DNA of 64,000 bases, from contig NZ_FNPT01000015.1 in NCBI RefSeq assembly GCF_900107375.1, positions 61,289 through 125,288 on the forward strand, written 5' to 3'. Under the pieces are notes generated by a model. It did no database searches and was not told the origin of the DNA. It saw nothing but the letters and a program-made list of their open reading frames with translations. The DNA is from Lysobacter sp. yr284. Lineage in GTDB: Bacteria; Pseudomonadota; Gammaproteobacteria; Xanthomonadales; Xanthomonadaceae. Each line of letters starts with the position of its first letter. The first letter of the stretch is position 1. Of this stretch, positions 52,093 to 62,344 are shown in pieces. A program made the position numbers and the translations under genes.

Positions 52093-52299
52093 TCAGAGCA
52101 CGAACTTGGCGATGATGCCGAGCCCCGCGACGATGCCCAGCACGCCGAGGACGATCGCCGCCCATCCGCGCACCGTGACGCTGTCGGGGTCGCTGGAGTC
52201 GCTGTCGCCGATTTCGATCTCCGCTTGGCGCCTGACGATCGCGCGCGTACTCAGGCCGATCAACAGCAGACCGATCAGGCCGAACAGAATCTTTTCCAT
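52093..52299 (-). CDS. Small membrane protein, two helices
   Basis: 68 aa. Helices at about 4-19 and 45-66 with an acidic segment of Asp and Ser (IEIGDSDSSDPDSV) between them. No family recognised. Convergent with the YkgJ gene; its own short gene upstream of a conserved glycine-rich second helix. Confidence 0.68.
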   Translation of the reverse strand: MEKILFGLIGLLLIGLSTRAIVRRQAEIEIGDSDSSDPDSVTVRGWAAIVLGVLGIVAGLGIIAKFVL

Positions 52300-52437
52300 G
52301 ACGACGCTCCGATACGCCCGACAGGCGCAGCATGCCCGATCTGCGGGCAGCGGCGCGCAAACCGGCGCTGTCGCCACGCCGTTGGCCTGCGCGGCGGCCG
52401 CCACGATCGTGGCGATGCCTCGTGTCGAATCCTGCGG

Positions 52438-52977
52438 TCAGCTCGCAGCCGATCCTTCCGACTCCCCCATGCGTGCCGCTGCCGCAGGCGCCGCGGGCCC
52501 GCGCACGAAATACGTTTGCCTGTGCCCGTTCGCCTGGTACTGCCGGCCGACCCATTCGGCATGGCCCTGAGTCTGAAACCGGGCCATTTCGAATTCATTG
52601 CCGTTGTCGTCCAGGCGCCACAGTTGCCAGGACGCCGGTCCCAGGCCGGGACGTACCGCGGCCAGTTCGCTTTCGCTCAGGCCCAGGTGGCGCAGGACAT
52701 CGTCGAGATCGCGGCGCGTGTCCGCCGAGTCCGCGGCGACCGACAGCACCACCCGCTCGCAGCCCGGCGGCCCTTGCGGATGGGCCTGGGCCAGGCAGGC
52801 GGTTGCGCCGATGCGCAGTACCGCGGCGCGGCACACGCCCAGGCCGTCGTCGGGATATTCGGCGAACGCCCCCACCGCCCACCGCCGTTCGAACGCCTGG
52901 CTCGTCCATGGCAGCACGCACAACCAGAACGGTTCGGCCCCGCTCCAGCGGTCTTCGGCGATGCGTTGCACGCTCAT
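52438..52977 (-). CDS. Hypothetical soluble protein
   Basis: 179 aa, no signal peptide or membrane segment. Rich in Trp (seven) and with [37 protein letters not shown], which suggests a two-part alpha/beta protein. No recognised domain. It shares a strand with the 53006 gene, 28 nt apart, so they are likely an operon. Confidence 0.72.
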   Translation of the reverse strand: MSVQRIAEDRWSGAEPFWLCVLPWTSQAFERRWAVGAFAEYPDDGLGVCRAAVLRIGATACLAQAHPQGPPGCERVVLSVAADSADTRRDLDDVLRHLGLSESELAAVRPGLGPASWQLWRLDDNGNEFEMARFQTQGHAEWVGRQYQANGHRQTYFVRGPAAPAAAARMGESEGSAAS

Positions 52978-53005
52978 GCGCAGCCTCCCGCAGGCGCCGC
53001 CGCTA

Positions 53006-53599
53006 CTACGCCGGTTCGGCCGCGCGCGGCGGCTTTTGCCGGGCGCCCGCCACCGCCACGCCGAAGCGTTTCAGCGTAAGCGCCATCCGCTCGGACGACG
53101 CTTCGCCGCGCAACGAGCGGGCCAGCGCCGCGCGCGCTTCGCCGTCCAACGGCGAGCGCTCCCCATCGAGCAGGGCGGACGGCTCGCGCCATGCCGAGAA
53201 CCAGGGCTCGCCGCGAGTCGTGGCGAAGCGCAACACGTCCTCCAGGCAGCGTTCGTAAGTGCTGCCGGTGGCGGCATTGAAACGCAAATGGAAGCGGTCG
53301 GCGTGGAACAGCGCCATGTCGCTGCTGTCCGGGCCGTTGAGCCAGGTCGGCTCGCGCTCGTCGTCGAGCACCGCGATGCCCAGGTGCACGCGCACGCTCA
53401 CCGATGCGTTGTACGGCGCGCCGTAGCTGCTGCCCGAGCGGAACAGATGGATGAAATCGAGGTGGTGCGGGTGGCGTCGGGTCCAGAACTTGCTGCGGCT
53501 GCGGGCGAAACCGAGCCCGGCCAAGCCTTCGCCGACATCGCGCGAGAGCCGTTCCATGCCGGCGCGCACGATCTGGGTCTTGTTGGGCGCATCGTTCAT
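53006..53599 (-). CDS. Hypothetical protein, possibly DUF4304-like
   Basis: 197 aa soluble protein. The order of features, [24 protein letters not shown] then [19 protein letters not shown], resembles DUF4304 proteins (a domain seen in some polymorphic-toxin immunity proteins and unknown cytosolic proteins), but I cannot confirm it. It is upstream of and on the same strand as the 52438 gene, and divergent from icd with 240 nt between. Confidence 0.7.
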   Translation of the reverse strand: MNDAPNKTQIVRAGMERLSRDVGEGLAGLGFARSRSKFWTRRHPHHLDFIHLFRSGSSYGAPYNASVSVRVHLGIAVLDDEREPTWLNGPDSSDMALFHADRFHLRFNAATGSTYERCLEDVLRFATTRGEPWFSAWREPSALLDGERSPLDGEARAALARSLRGEASSERMALTLKRFGVAVAGARQKPPRAAEPA

Positions 53600-53839
53600 C
53601 GTGCTGTCTTGCCTGCCTTGGCGCGCTGCGGACCGCCGGCGGCGCCGATCCGGACGCGGCACCATAGCAAGTCCCGGTCGCCGCCGTCGCCGTCCGCAAC
53701 ACAGCGACCCACCCCGCACTTTGCCTCCCCTCCCGCGAACCGCGACAATGGCCGGCCGGCCCGCAGCGCCACCCCGCAGGCCGCAGGAACCCTGCTCCGT
53801 CCATGCGCCCGCGCACGGGCGGCCCCACTGGAGATCGTA

Positions 53840-55168
<1,329 letters not shown>

Positions 55169-55190
55169 GGCGGCGCGGTTTCGGGTCGCG

Positions 55191-55222
55191 AAAAACGGGG
55201 CGCTTCGGCGCCCCGTTTTTTT
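55191..55222 (+). terminator. Intrinsic terminator of icd
   Basis: Twelve-bp stem AAAACGGGGCGC/GCGCCCCGTTTT with TTCG loop and a total of seven T; 23 nt after the stop. Confidence 0.96.
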
Positions 55223-55340
55223 GCCCGCGGCGAATCCCGCCACGGCGCCGCGCGACGGCGGACGACGGCCGGCATGGCGGCGCCGGCGGTGCGCGCTAGG
55301 ATCGCCGCAGGCTCATGCGGGCGCCCGGCGGGCGACGAAC

Positions 55341-55718
55341 ATGACGATCGACCTGCACGGTTACCGCTTCTACGACGACGGCGCCAGCGAGCCGCTCGGC
55401 CGGGTGCCGACGGCGCGCCTGGGCGAACTGCTGACGCAGGCGCAAACCGCGCTGCGCGGCCGCGCCCATGGCATCGCCCTGTACCGCGACGCACGCGACT
55501 TCCTCGAAGCCCGCCCGCTCGGCGAGGACCGGTTCGCATTCCACAGCCAGCGCCTGACCCGCCGATCGTTGCTCGCGCGCCTGCTGCGCCGCGGCGGCGG
55601 CCTCGACTTCAGCGTCGCCAGCCGCGCACAGGCGGTGGCCGTGTTCGTCGCCTACGTCGGCCTGCCGCGCGCGGCGTTCGAGCGCAAGGCCGCGGACCTT
55701 GCCGCGCCGCCGCACTGA
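55341..55718 (+). CDS. Hypothetical small soluble protein
   Basis: 125 aa. It has LHGYRFYDDGASEPLG at the N-terminus and a basic middle (RLTRRSLLARLLRRGGGLDFS). Mixed alpha/beta; no signal, helix or known motif. It is a single gene after the icd terminator, 237 nt upstream of the amidase effector. Whether it works with the effector is unknown. Confidence 0.65.
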   Translation: MTIDLHGYRFYDDGASEPLGRVPTARLGELLTQAQTALRGRAHGIALYRDARDFLEARPLGEDRFAFHSQRLTRRSLLARLLRRGGGLDFSVASRAQAVAVFVAYVGLPRAAFERKAADLAAPPH

Positions 55719-55954
55719 GCGCGGCGCATCGCCGACGAACGGCGATGCGCACGGCGGGCCGGCGGCGAACGGGCGCGGTTGTGACCGGGTCGACACCTGC
55801 TGCGGCGAAATCGCCAATGCGCGCGCCTCGCCGCGGCGCGCGGGCGCAGGGGCCGGCGCGCAGGCGCAGGCGCGCGGCTTGCCCGCCGCCGGCGCGCGTG
55901 GCAGCGTGGGCGCGCAACGATCCTCGCGATCGGCCGACCACAGGACGGATCCCC

Positions 55955-56914
55955 ATGGGCACGCCACGGTTTCCCTACGACGCCGCGCATCCGGACCATG
56001 CGCAGTTCCAGAAGACCTACGACGCGGTCAAGGCCGCCGGTCCATGGAGCGACGCGCAGGCGCGCAACCTCGCCGCCGGCCTGTACGCCGAGCTCAAGCA
56101 GCACCCGCAGATGGGCGGCTTCGACCGGGTGGTCGCCGGCAGCGCCGATGCGCCGGTGCCGTCGCTGTTCGCGGTGCGCGGCGATCCGTCCTCGCCGGCG
56201 GCGCAGCGCGTCGGCGTGCCGCTGTCGCTGCGCGAGGTCGACGCGGCCCAGACCCTGGCCGGCTACGCCCACGCCAGCCAGGTCGACAAGGACGGCTATC
56301 TCGAAGACCCGGCGATCAAGCGCCAGCCGATCGCGGCGCTGGAGAAGGGCCCGATCGACGCGCACCACGGCATCGTCATGCACCGCACCGAATCGGCCAC
56401 CGCCAAGAGCGCGCTGGACGCGTTCAAGAGCGGCACCGGCACGCATTTCCTGATCGACAAGGACGGCACGATCCACCAGACCGCCAGCCTCGACCAGAAG
56501 ACCTATCATGTCGGCAAGGTCAAGGGGCGCTGCGTCGAGGAAGGCACGTGCTCGGCGCAGGAGCAGGCCTGGTTCGACAAGACCGGCTGGAACCCGAAGG
56601 CGATCCACGACCACGAAAAGGCCAAGGCCTATCCCGACCGCTTCCCGACCAACGACGACAGCGTCGGCATCGAGGTGGTCGGCAGCTACAACGCCAAGAC
56701 CAAGACCTGGGACGCGCCCACGGCCGAGCAGACCGCCTCGATCAACAAGCTCGTCGGCGCGCTGCAGAAGGAGTACGGACTCAATGACAAAGACGTCTAC
56801 AAGCACGATGCGATCTCGTACAAGACCCAGGGCGAAGGCGCGGACCTGTACGTTCCTGCTGCTGGCAACCCTGCTGTCGACGGCGGCGTGCAGTCCGCCG
56901 CACCGCGCCGCTGA
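55955..56914 (+). CDS. Putative T4SS antibacterial effector: amidase with N-terminal XVIPCD-like domain
   Basis: 319 aa with no signal peptide. Residues about 8-110 resemble the XVIPCD secretion signal of Xanthomonadales T4SS effectors: AHPDHAQFQKTYDAV, LAAGLYAELKQ, GFDRVVAG, LFAVRGDPSSPAAQRVGV and a repeated small-residue end. In described effectors this domain is C-terminal; here it is N-terminal. Residues about 135-295 are an N-acetylmuramoyl-L-alanine amidase (amidase_2/PGRP) fold: HHGIVMHRTES (His143 a likely zinc ligand), THFLIDKDGTIHQTA, TYHVGK, SVGIEVVGSY and KHDAISYK. Its last 131 bases overlap an out-of-frame lipoprotein gene, the expected immunity partner. Confidence 0.82.
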   Translation: MGTPRFPYDAAHPDHAQFQKTYDAVKAAGPWSDAQARNLAAGLYAELKQHPQMGGFDRVVAGSADAPVPSLFAVRGDPSSPAAQRVGVPLSLREVDAAQTLAGYAHASQVDKDGYLEDPAIKRQPIAALEKGPIDAHHGIVMHRTESATAKSALDAFKSGTGTHFLIDKDGTIHQTASLDQKTYHVGKVKGRCVEEGTCSAQEQAWFDKTGWNPKAIHDHEKAKAYPDRFPTNDDSVGIEVVGSYNAKTKTWDAPTAEQTASINKLVGALQKEYGLNDKDVYKHDAISYKTQGEGADLYVPAAGNPAVDGGVQSAAPRR

Positions 56915-57263
56915 GCCCGCCGACGCGGTGGTGGTGACCCGCATCGACCCGGCCGCGTTCGACCCGGCCAGCAAGGACGAAGCCGTGCGCGCGGCCTGCG
57001 CGAAGTGGACGCTGGATGCGAAGCAGGCGGCGAAATTCTTCCGCGCCAGCCGCGAGTACCCCGACGGCACCCACGACGCGTTCTACTGGCTGCCGTGCTC
57101 GATCAAGGGCCGCCTGCGCGCGCAGGGCCGCGAGTGGGACTTCGAGATCAACGCCGCGGCGACCGCGACCTGGATCGACGGCGACACGGTGCGGCGCTGG
57201 GGCTGCACCGACAAGGCCTGCGAACCGCTGGTGCTGCTGATGCCGGACGGCAACGAAGGCTGA
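56784..57263 (+). CDS. Putative periplasmic immunity lipoprotein for the amidase effector
   Basis: 159 aa in a different frame that overlaps the effector end by 131 nt. An AAGGAG site ends 10 bases before the ATG at 56784; an in-frame ATG at 56808 is possible. Lipobox STAAC puts the lipid on Cys36. The mature part has FFRASREYPDGTHDAFYWLP, CSIKGRL, EWDFEINAAATATWI and paired cysteines in RWGCTDKACEPLVLL. X-Tfi immunity proteins of the xanthomonad killing T4SS are typically lipoproteins encoded next to the toxin, so location, overlap and anchor all fit. Direct inhibition is not shown by sequence. Confidence 0.8.
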   Translation: MTKTSTSTMRSRTRPRAKARTCTFLLLATLLSTAACSPPHRAAEPADAVVVTRIDPAAFDPASKDEAVRAACAKWTLDAKQAAKFFRASREYPDGTHDAFYWLPCSIKGRLRAQGREWDFEINAAATATWIDGDTVRRWGCTDKACEPLVLLMPDGNEG

Positions 57264-57280
57264 TAGCGCCGACCACCGCG

Positions 57281-57411
57281 TGCAGGAGCGGCGCAAGCCG
57301 CGACCGCGCATCCGCACCTACGAAGAAAACCGCCCCCGAGCGAAACAACGGCCGGCGGGAAGGCCGCGCCGTCGCCGCGGATTCGCGGTCGCGGCTTGCG
57401 CCGCTCCTACA
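57281..57411. repeat. REP-like family B inverted pair
   Basis: TGCAGGAGCGGCGCAAGCCG at the left and GCGGCTTGCGCCGCTCCTAC at the right, 75 nt apart. It follows the immunity gene. Confidence 0.85.
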
Positions 57412-57431
57412 GCGGCTTCGGCCGCATACGA

Positions 57432-57457
57432 AAAGGGCGCCCGGGGGCGCCCTTTTT
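57432..57457. terminator. Bidirectional intrinsic terminator
   Basis: Stem AAAGGGCGCC/GGCGCCCTTT with CGGG loop, T-run on both strands. Separates the immunity gene from the convergent DUF4344 gene. Confidence 0.9.
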
Positions 57458-57473
57458 GCCGTCGCAGCGGCGA

Positions 57474-58508
57474 TCAGCGCACGTACGGCGCCGGCGCGTT
57501 CTCGACCTGCTTTTGCTTGATCTGGTCGATCTTGGCCTGCTCTTCCTCGCGGGTCATGCGGTGCTTGGGCGCGATGTTCGGCTCGATCAGGCGCATCCAG
57601 TTGCGGGTGATCTGCTTGCTCTCGTCCTCGCAGCGCAGCGCGCGCGCTTCGGGCAGGCGGCCGCTGGTGACGATGCGCAGGTACTTGCCCGGATCGTGGC
57701 CGTAGATCATGCACTGCAGGTTGAAGAAGCGCTGCGCGCCGACCGAGTGCTCGTCGGCGTAGGTCGCCATGTCGTGGTTGCCGCTGTCGGTCAGCAGGAA
57801 GAAGTTCGAGGCCAGCTGCAGGTTCTGGGCGATGTCGCCCTCGGACTCGTCGGCGCTGACGAAGGACAGCATCAAGGTGGTGGCGAGTTGGTCGACCGCG
57901 TCTTCCTCGCGGCCGGTCTGCGGCAGGTCGAGCATGTCGACCAGGGCGTGGCCGGTCTCGTGCAGCATCAGGAAGCGCAGGTTCGCCATCAGGTACTTGA
58001 GCTGGTCGCGGGTGCTGCCGCCGTTGGCCTGGGCGATCGCCGCGCCCTGCTTCACCAGCATGTCCAGCATCTCGTAGCACAGCACTACGTCGCCCTTGTC
58101 GCGGGCGTAGAAGGCGTTGATGGTGCCGCACTCGGCGGTGATGAAGTTGATCGGCCGCGGCAGGGTCAGCCAGCCGTCGAGCTGGTTGACCTCGGGCAGG
58201 TTGCGCAGCACGTCGATCTCGCTGGCCATGTTGTAGATCGACAGCAGCTGCGGGCTGCGCGGGGAGACGTACTTGTAGGTGAAGTGGGTGCCGTCGGCCT
58301 TCTCCGCCACCGCCGCCTCGGCGGCGACCGGCACGGTCTCGGCCGGCAGCGCGGCGTCGACGGGCTTGGCCGGCTCGACCACGGCGGCCGGCGCCGCGGC
58401 CGGCACGGGCGCGGCGGCCTGTTGCTTTTGCCAGGTGCTGTAGCCCCAGATCGAACAGACCGCGATCAAGGCCGCGGCCAGCACGCCGATGATGATCTTT
58501 TGAACCAT
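57474..58508 (-). CDS. DUF4344 membrane-anchored metallopeptidase-like protein
   Basis: 344 aa. One N-terminal helix (about 4-24) anchors it; an Ala/Pro-rich linker follows to about 70. The domain contains a zinc motif HETGH (183-187) and Glu/Asp in GREEDAVDQLAT as the likely third ligand. Cysteines in TAECGTINAFY and VVLCYEMLDML match the family. DUF4344 proteins resemble zinc peptidases of unknown substrate. The start at 58508 is the ATG at the beginning of the helix. Confidence 0.85.
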   Translation of the reverse strand: MVQKIIIGVLAAALIAVCSIWGYSTWQKQQAAAPVPAAAPAAVVEPAKPVDAALPAETVPVAAEAAVAEKADGTHFTYKYVSPRSPQLLSIYNMASEIDVLRNLPEVNQLDGWLTLPRPINFITAECGTINAFYARDKGDVVLCYEMLDMLVKQGAAIAQANGGSTRDQLKYLMANLRFLMLHETGHALVDMLDLPQTGREEDAVDQLATTLMLSFVSADESEGDIAQNLQLASNFFLLTDSGNHDMATYADEHSVGAQRFFNLQCMIYGHDPGKYLRIVTSGRLPEARALRCEDESKQITRNWMRLIEPNIAPKHRMTREEEQAKIDQIKQKQVENAPAPYVR

Positions 58509-59060
58509 GGATGTGTCGCTCTCGTCAGGAAAGGCACGGGGCCCCAGGCCCCGGTTCGAGCGCACAGACGCGGGCGGCGAGCGGTTCCGGCGCGATGCGG
58601 TCCAGCGGCGGCGCCGCCTGGACAGCCCCCTCAGCGGGCCGGTCCGATCGGCGCGTAGAGGCATCCCTGCACCGTCGCGCCGGATGGTACTCCGATGTTT
58701 TCGAGAAGTGCATCGGATTTTGCCGGTTATGACAGTAGGAAATTCGGGTGGGGTGTGAGCGGGAGCGGCGACGCGGACGGCTCGGCCGTCGTCGTTCTCG
58801 TAGTGGGCCTCCTCCAGCGTCCGCATCCTCTCGCGCCGCTTGCGGGCCGGCGCCGGCGCCGGCGCGAACCGCACCGGCAGCACCCGCTCGCCGTCGGGGC
58901 CGATCCGCTTGCCCTTGAGGCCGGCGCCGTCGCGAACCAGCGGCAGCGCGGCGGCGGCGAGCGCGGGCGTCCGTGTCCGGGCCGCCATGACGGTTTCGCC
59001 GGAAAGGAAATCGGCCGCGCGCATGCCACGGCGGTGCGCGCGCCGCCGTACACTGCGGCC
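58509..59060. other. Divergent region between DUF4344 gene and aceK
   Basis: 552 nt. At 58690-58750 a less GC-rich stretch may hold the DUF4344 promoter. A minus-strand frame at about 58757-58996 looks protein-like in places but has no stop of its own (it runs into the DUF4344 gene), so I do not call it. TACACT at 59049-59054 is described separately. Confidence 0.5.
59049..59054 (+). promoter_or_regulatory. -10 element placed for a leaderless aceK transcript
   Basis: TACACT ends six bases before the aceK ATG, so the transcript would start at or next to the start codon; no ribosome site is seen. Confidence 0.5.
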
Positions 59061-60791
59061 ATGTCCGCCGCCCCCGACGCTCTCGCCGAAGCGGTCGCCG
59101 TCGCCAGCCAGATCCGCGACGCGTTCGCCGACTACCACGCGCGCTTCGCCGCGATCACCCGGCGCGCGCAAGGCCGCTTCGAGCATTGCGACTGGAACGG
59201 CGCGCGCGAGGACGCGGTCGAGCGCATCGCCCTGTACGACCTGTGCGTGGGCGAGGCCGGACGCGCGCTGCAGGCGCGGCTGGGGCAGCGCGCGCACGAA
59301 CGCGCGTTGTGGGCGCAGGTGCGCGAGGCCTATGCCGGCATCGTCGCGCCGCTGCTCGACGGCGAGCTGTACAAGACCTTCTTCAACACCCTGACGCGGC
59401 GCTTCTTCAAGACCCGCGGCGTCGACCCGGCGCTGGAATTCGTCGCCCTCGACATCGAGCCGACCGACGCGATCACCCATCCGGTGGCGCGGCACAGCTA
59501 TGCGGTGTCGGGCGAGCGGCTGGTCGAGACCTTCATGCGCGTGCTCGACGACTACCCCTTCGCCGTGCCCTACGCCCATCGCACCCGCTGCGCGGCCGGC
59601 ATCGCGGTGCGGCTGCAGGAGGACCTGCAGCATTGGGGCCCGCAGCCGGTGCGCGCGGTCGAACTGCTGGACACGGTGTTCTACCGCGAGCGCCGCGCCT
59701 ATCTGGTCGGGCGGGTGTTCGGCGAACGCAGCTTCTCGCCGTGCGTGATCGCCCTGGTCAACGACGGCGGCGCGCTGCGGGTCGATGCGGTGCTGACCTT
59801 GCGCGCCGAGGTGGTGCAGCTGTTCAGCTATTCGCGCAGCTACTTCCACGCCGACCTGCCGACCGTCGGCGACGCGGTGGTGTTCCTGCGCACGCTGCTG
59901 CCGGGCAAGCCGATCGACGAGCTCTACACCGTGCTCGGCCGCGCCAAGCAGGGCAAGACCGAGCGCTACCGCACCTTCTTCCGCCAGTTCGCGGCGCAGC
60001 CGGGCGAGCGCCTGATCCGCGCCGAGGGCGAGCGCGGCATGGTCATGGCGGTGTTCACCCTGCCCAGCTATCCGCTGGTGTTCAAACTGATCCGCGACCG
60101 CTTCGCCTATCCGAAGGAAGTCGCGCGCGAGGACGTGGAAGCCAAGTATTCGCTGGTGTTCCACCACGACCGCGTCGGCCGCCTGGTCGATGCGCAGCCG
60201 TTCCGGTTCCTGCGGTTCCCGCGCGCGCGCTTCGCCCCGGACCTGCTCGACGAGCTGATGACGACCTGCGCCGGCAGCATCACCGAAGACGGCGACGACC
60301 TGGTCGTGCACCTGTGCTATGTCGAGCGGCGCCTGCGCCCGCTCAACCTGTACCTGCGCGAGCAGCCGCCGGAGGCCGCGCGCGCGGCGGCGATCGACTA
60401 CGGCCAGGCGATCCGCGACCTGGCCCTGAGCAACATCTTCCCCGGCGACCTGTTGCTGAAGAACTTCGGCGTCTCGCGCCACGGCCGGGCGATCTTCTAC
60501 GACTACGACGAGCTGTGCCTGGTCAGCGACTGCCGCTTCCGCGAGGTGCCGGCGCCGCGCAACCACGAGGAAGAGATGGAGTCGGGCGCGTGGTTCTACG
60601 CCCACGGCAACGACGTCTTCCCCGAGCAGTTCCCGCGCTTCCTCGGCCTGTCGCCGCCGCTGCTGGGGGCGCTCATGCACGCCCACGGCGAGATCTTCCA
60701 GGTGCAGTGGTGGCGGCAGGTGCAGGCCGGGCTCGCGGCCGGGCGGATCAACGACGTGGCGCCGTATCCGTCGGCGCGGCGGCTGCCGTGA
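59061..60791 (+). CDS. aceK: Isocitrate dehydrogenase kinase/phosphatase
   Basis: 576 aa, normal length. Features include [19 protein letters not shown], the P-loop region [21 protein letters not shown] (in pieces at about 330-355), [25 protein letters not shown] with the metal-binding Asp residues, and [11 protein letters not shown]. AceK phosphorylates Icd at the active-site serine, switching off the TCA branch for growth on acetate, and removes it again. No aceA or aceB lies next to it, unlike the enteric aceBAK operon. Confidence 0.96.
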   Translation: MSAAPDALAEAVAVASQIRDAFADYHARFAAITRRAQGRFEHCDWNGAREDAVERIALYDLCVGEAGRALQARLGQRAHERALWAQVREAYAGIVAPLLDGELYKTFFNTLTRRFFKTRGVDPALEFVALDIEPTDAITHPVARHSYAVSGERLVETFMRVLDDYPFAVPYAHRTRCAAGIAVRLQEDLQHWGPQPVRAVELLDTVFYRERRAYLVGRVFGERSFSPCVIALVNDGGALRVDAVLTLRAEVVQLFSYSRSYFHADLPTVGDAVVFLRTLLPGKPIDELYTVLGRAKQGKTERYRTFFRQFAAQPGERLIRAEGERGMVMAVFTLPSYPLVFKLIRDRFAYPKEVAREDVEAKYSLVFHHDRVGRLVDAQPFRFLRFPRARFAPDLLDELMTTCAGSITEDGDDLVVHLCYVERRLRPLNLYLREQPPEAARAAAIDYGQAIRDLALSNIFPGDLLLKNFGVSRHGRAIFYDYDELCLVSDCRFREVPAPRNHEEEMESGAWFYAHGNDVFPEQFPRFLGLSPPLLGALMHAHGEIFQVQWWRQVQAGLAAGRINDVAPYPSARRLP

Positions 60792-60825
60792 ACCGGCGGC
60801 GGGCGCCGCCGGCTCACGGCCGGAT

Positions 60826-61068
60826 TCAGGCGCAGTGCGCGCCGTCGCAACCCGGCTCGACCCGCGCGCTCTGCGCCGGCCACAGCCGCAGCCATCCGCG
60901 GCGCCCGTCGGCGCGCGGCGCGGCTTGAGCCGGTCGCGAGGCGGGAACGTAAGTCGCCGGCCGCTGCGCCGGCGCCGGCGCCGGCGCGGCCGGACGCTCG
61001 TCGTCGTCGGCATCGCGCGGATCGACGAAATGGCCGTGCAGGAACATCAGGTTCTTGTAGATATTCAT
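60826..61068 (-). CDS. Small hypothetical protein with conserved-looking N-terminus
   Basis: 80 aa. Starts MNIYKNLMFLHGHFVDPRDA, followed by a Pro/Ala spacer and an end with Trp-Leu-Arg and two cysteines. GGAG ribosome site before the ATG. Divergent from the LysR gene at 61230, which likely regulates it. No family named. Confidence 0.68.
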   Translation of the reverse strand: MNIYKNLMFLHGHFVDPRDADDDERPAAPAPAPAQRPATYVPASRPAQAAPRADGRRGWLRLWPAQSARVEPGCDGAHCA

Positions 61069-61229
61069 GGCCGGGTCTCCTGTGGGGCAGCGCGGCCGAG
61101 GCGGGGAAGCCGCCGGGGCGCTGCGGGCGAGGTTCAAACTACGCTCGCCACGGACGCCCAAAAAGCGATACGTTTGCAAGCCAGACTTGAGCTGGATCGA
61201 ACGCTGAGCCGCCTTCCGGGACCGCCGCG

Positions 61230-62201
61230 ATGAACCGTCCGCCGTTGCACGCCCTGCTGGGTTTCGCCACCGCCGCGCGCTTGAGCAACCTCACCCGCGC
61301 CGCCGAGCAGATGCACCTCACCGTCAGCGCGTTGAGCCACCAGATCCGCACCCTGGAAGAGCGCCTGGGCCGGCGCCTGTTCGAGCGCGGCCCGCGCGGG
61401 GTGCGCCTGACCGCCGACGGCGAGCGCCTGCTGTCGGTGGTGGCGCCGCACCTGGACGCGCTCGACCACGCCCTGCGCCCGTACAGCCCGCGCCGCGACG
61501 AGGTGCTGACCCTGAGCCTGATGGCGTCGATGGCCTCGTCCTGGCTGGTGCCGCGGCTGGGCGGCTTCGTCGCCCGCTATCCCCAGCTCGAACTCAACCT
61601 GTTCTCGTCCTCGGCGCTGGTCGATTTCGACCGCGAACCGGGCATCGACGCGGCCATGCGCGGCGGCTACGGCCGCTGGCCGGGGCTGGTGATCGAACAC
61701 CTGTTCGACGAGACCCTGGTGCCGGTGGCCAGCCCGGAGTTGGTCGCGCGCATGGGCGGCCTGCCGGCGCAGGAAGACCTGCACCGCTGGCCGCTGCTCG
61801 GCGACCTGTCCACGTATTGGCAGGACTGGTTCGACCGCTACGGCGGCCAGCCGCCGGCGCGCTTCGTCGCCCACTTCGACGACTCCGAGACCATGCACCG
61901 CGCCGCCGTCGAGGGCCTGGGCGTGGCGCTGGGGCGGTTGGCGCGCACCCGGCTGCTGATCCGCAACGGCCAGCTGGTGCCGCTGAGCCAGGGCCGGTTG
62001 AAGATCGACTGGGGCCATTATCTGGTGTATCCGCAGCGCTCGATCGATCACGCCGGGCTCGAATCCTTCCGCACCTGGCTGCATGAACAGGCGCGCCAGT
62101 ACGTCGAGCAGATGGATGCGGACCTGGCCGCGCGCGATCCCTCGGCGGCCGCGGCGGCGCCCGCGCCGAAGCCGCGAAAACCGCGCGCGAAACCGCGCTG
62201 A
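61230..62201 (+). CDS. LysR-family regulator, GcvA-like
   Basis: 323 aa. HTH at about 18-45 (LSNLTRAAEQMHLTVSALSHQI), RLGRRLFERGPRGVRLTADGERLL, then an effector domain with MASSWLVPRLGGFVARYPQLEL and LARTRLLIRNGQLVPL. The C-terminal 20 residues are Ala/Pro/Lys/Arg-rich (APAPKPRKPRAKPR), outside the family. It is divergent from the 60826 small gene over 161 nt and probably controls it and itself. Confidence 0.9.
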   Translation: MNRPPLHALLGFATAARLSNLTRAAEQMHLTVSALSHQIRTLEERLGRRLFERGPRGVRLTADGERLLSVVAPHLDALDHALRPYSPRRDEVLTLSLMASMASSWLVPRLGGFVARYPQLELNLFSSSALVDFDREPGIDAAMRGGYGRWPGLVIEHLFDETLVPVASPELVARMGGLPAQEDLHRWPLLGDLSTYWQDWFDRYGGQPPARFVAHFDDSETMHRAAVEGLGVALGRLARTRLLIRNGQLVPLSQGRLKIDWGHYLVYPQRSIDHAGLESFRTWLHEQARQYVEQMDADLAARDPSAAAAAPAPKPRKPRAKPR

Positions 62202-62344
62202 GCGGCCGCGCGATGTGGCGCGCGGCCGCAACTGCGGACGCGCCGGCAGGCAGCGCGCGCATGCCGCGGCACAGATGCGCTACAGCGGCCGCCGAACGCT
62301 TTGCGGTAGGCTGCGGTTTTCTGAACGCCACTGGAGTCCGTTGC

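Noticed and set aside
58757..58996. Possible minus-strand small gene (segment with [20 protein letters not shown])
   Set aside because: It looks partly protein-like but has no stop before the DUF4344 gene, in the same frame; a fusion is unlikely because that protein begins with a membrane anchor.
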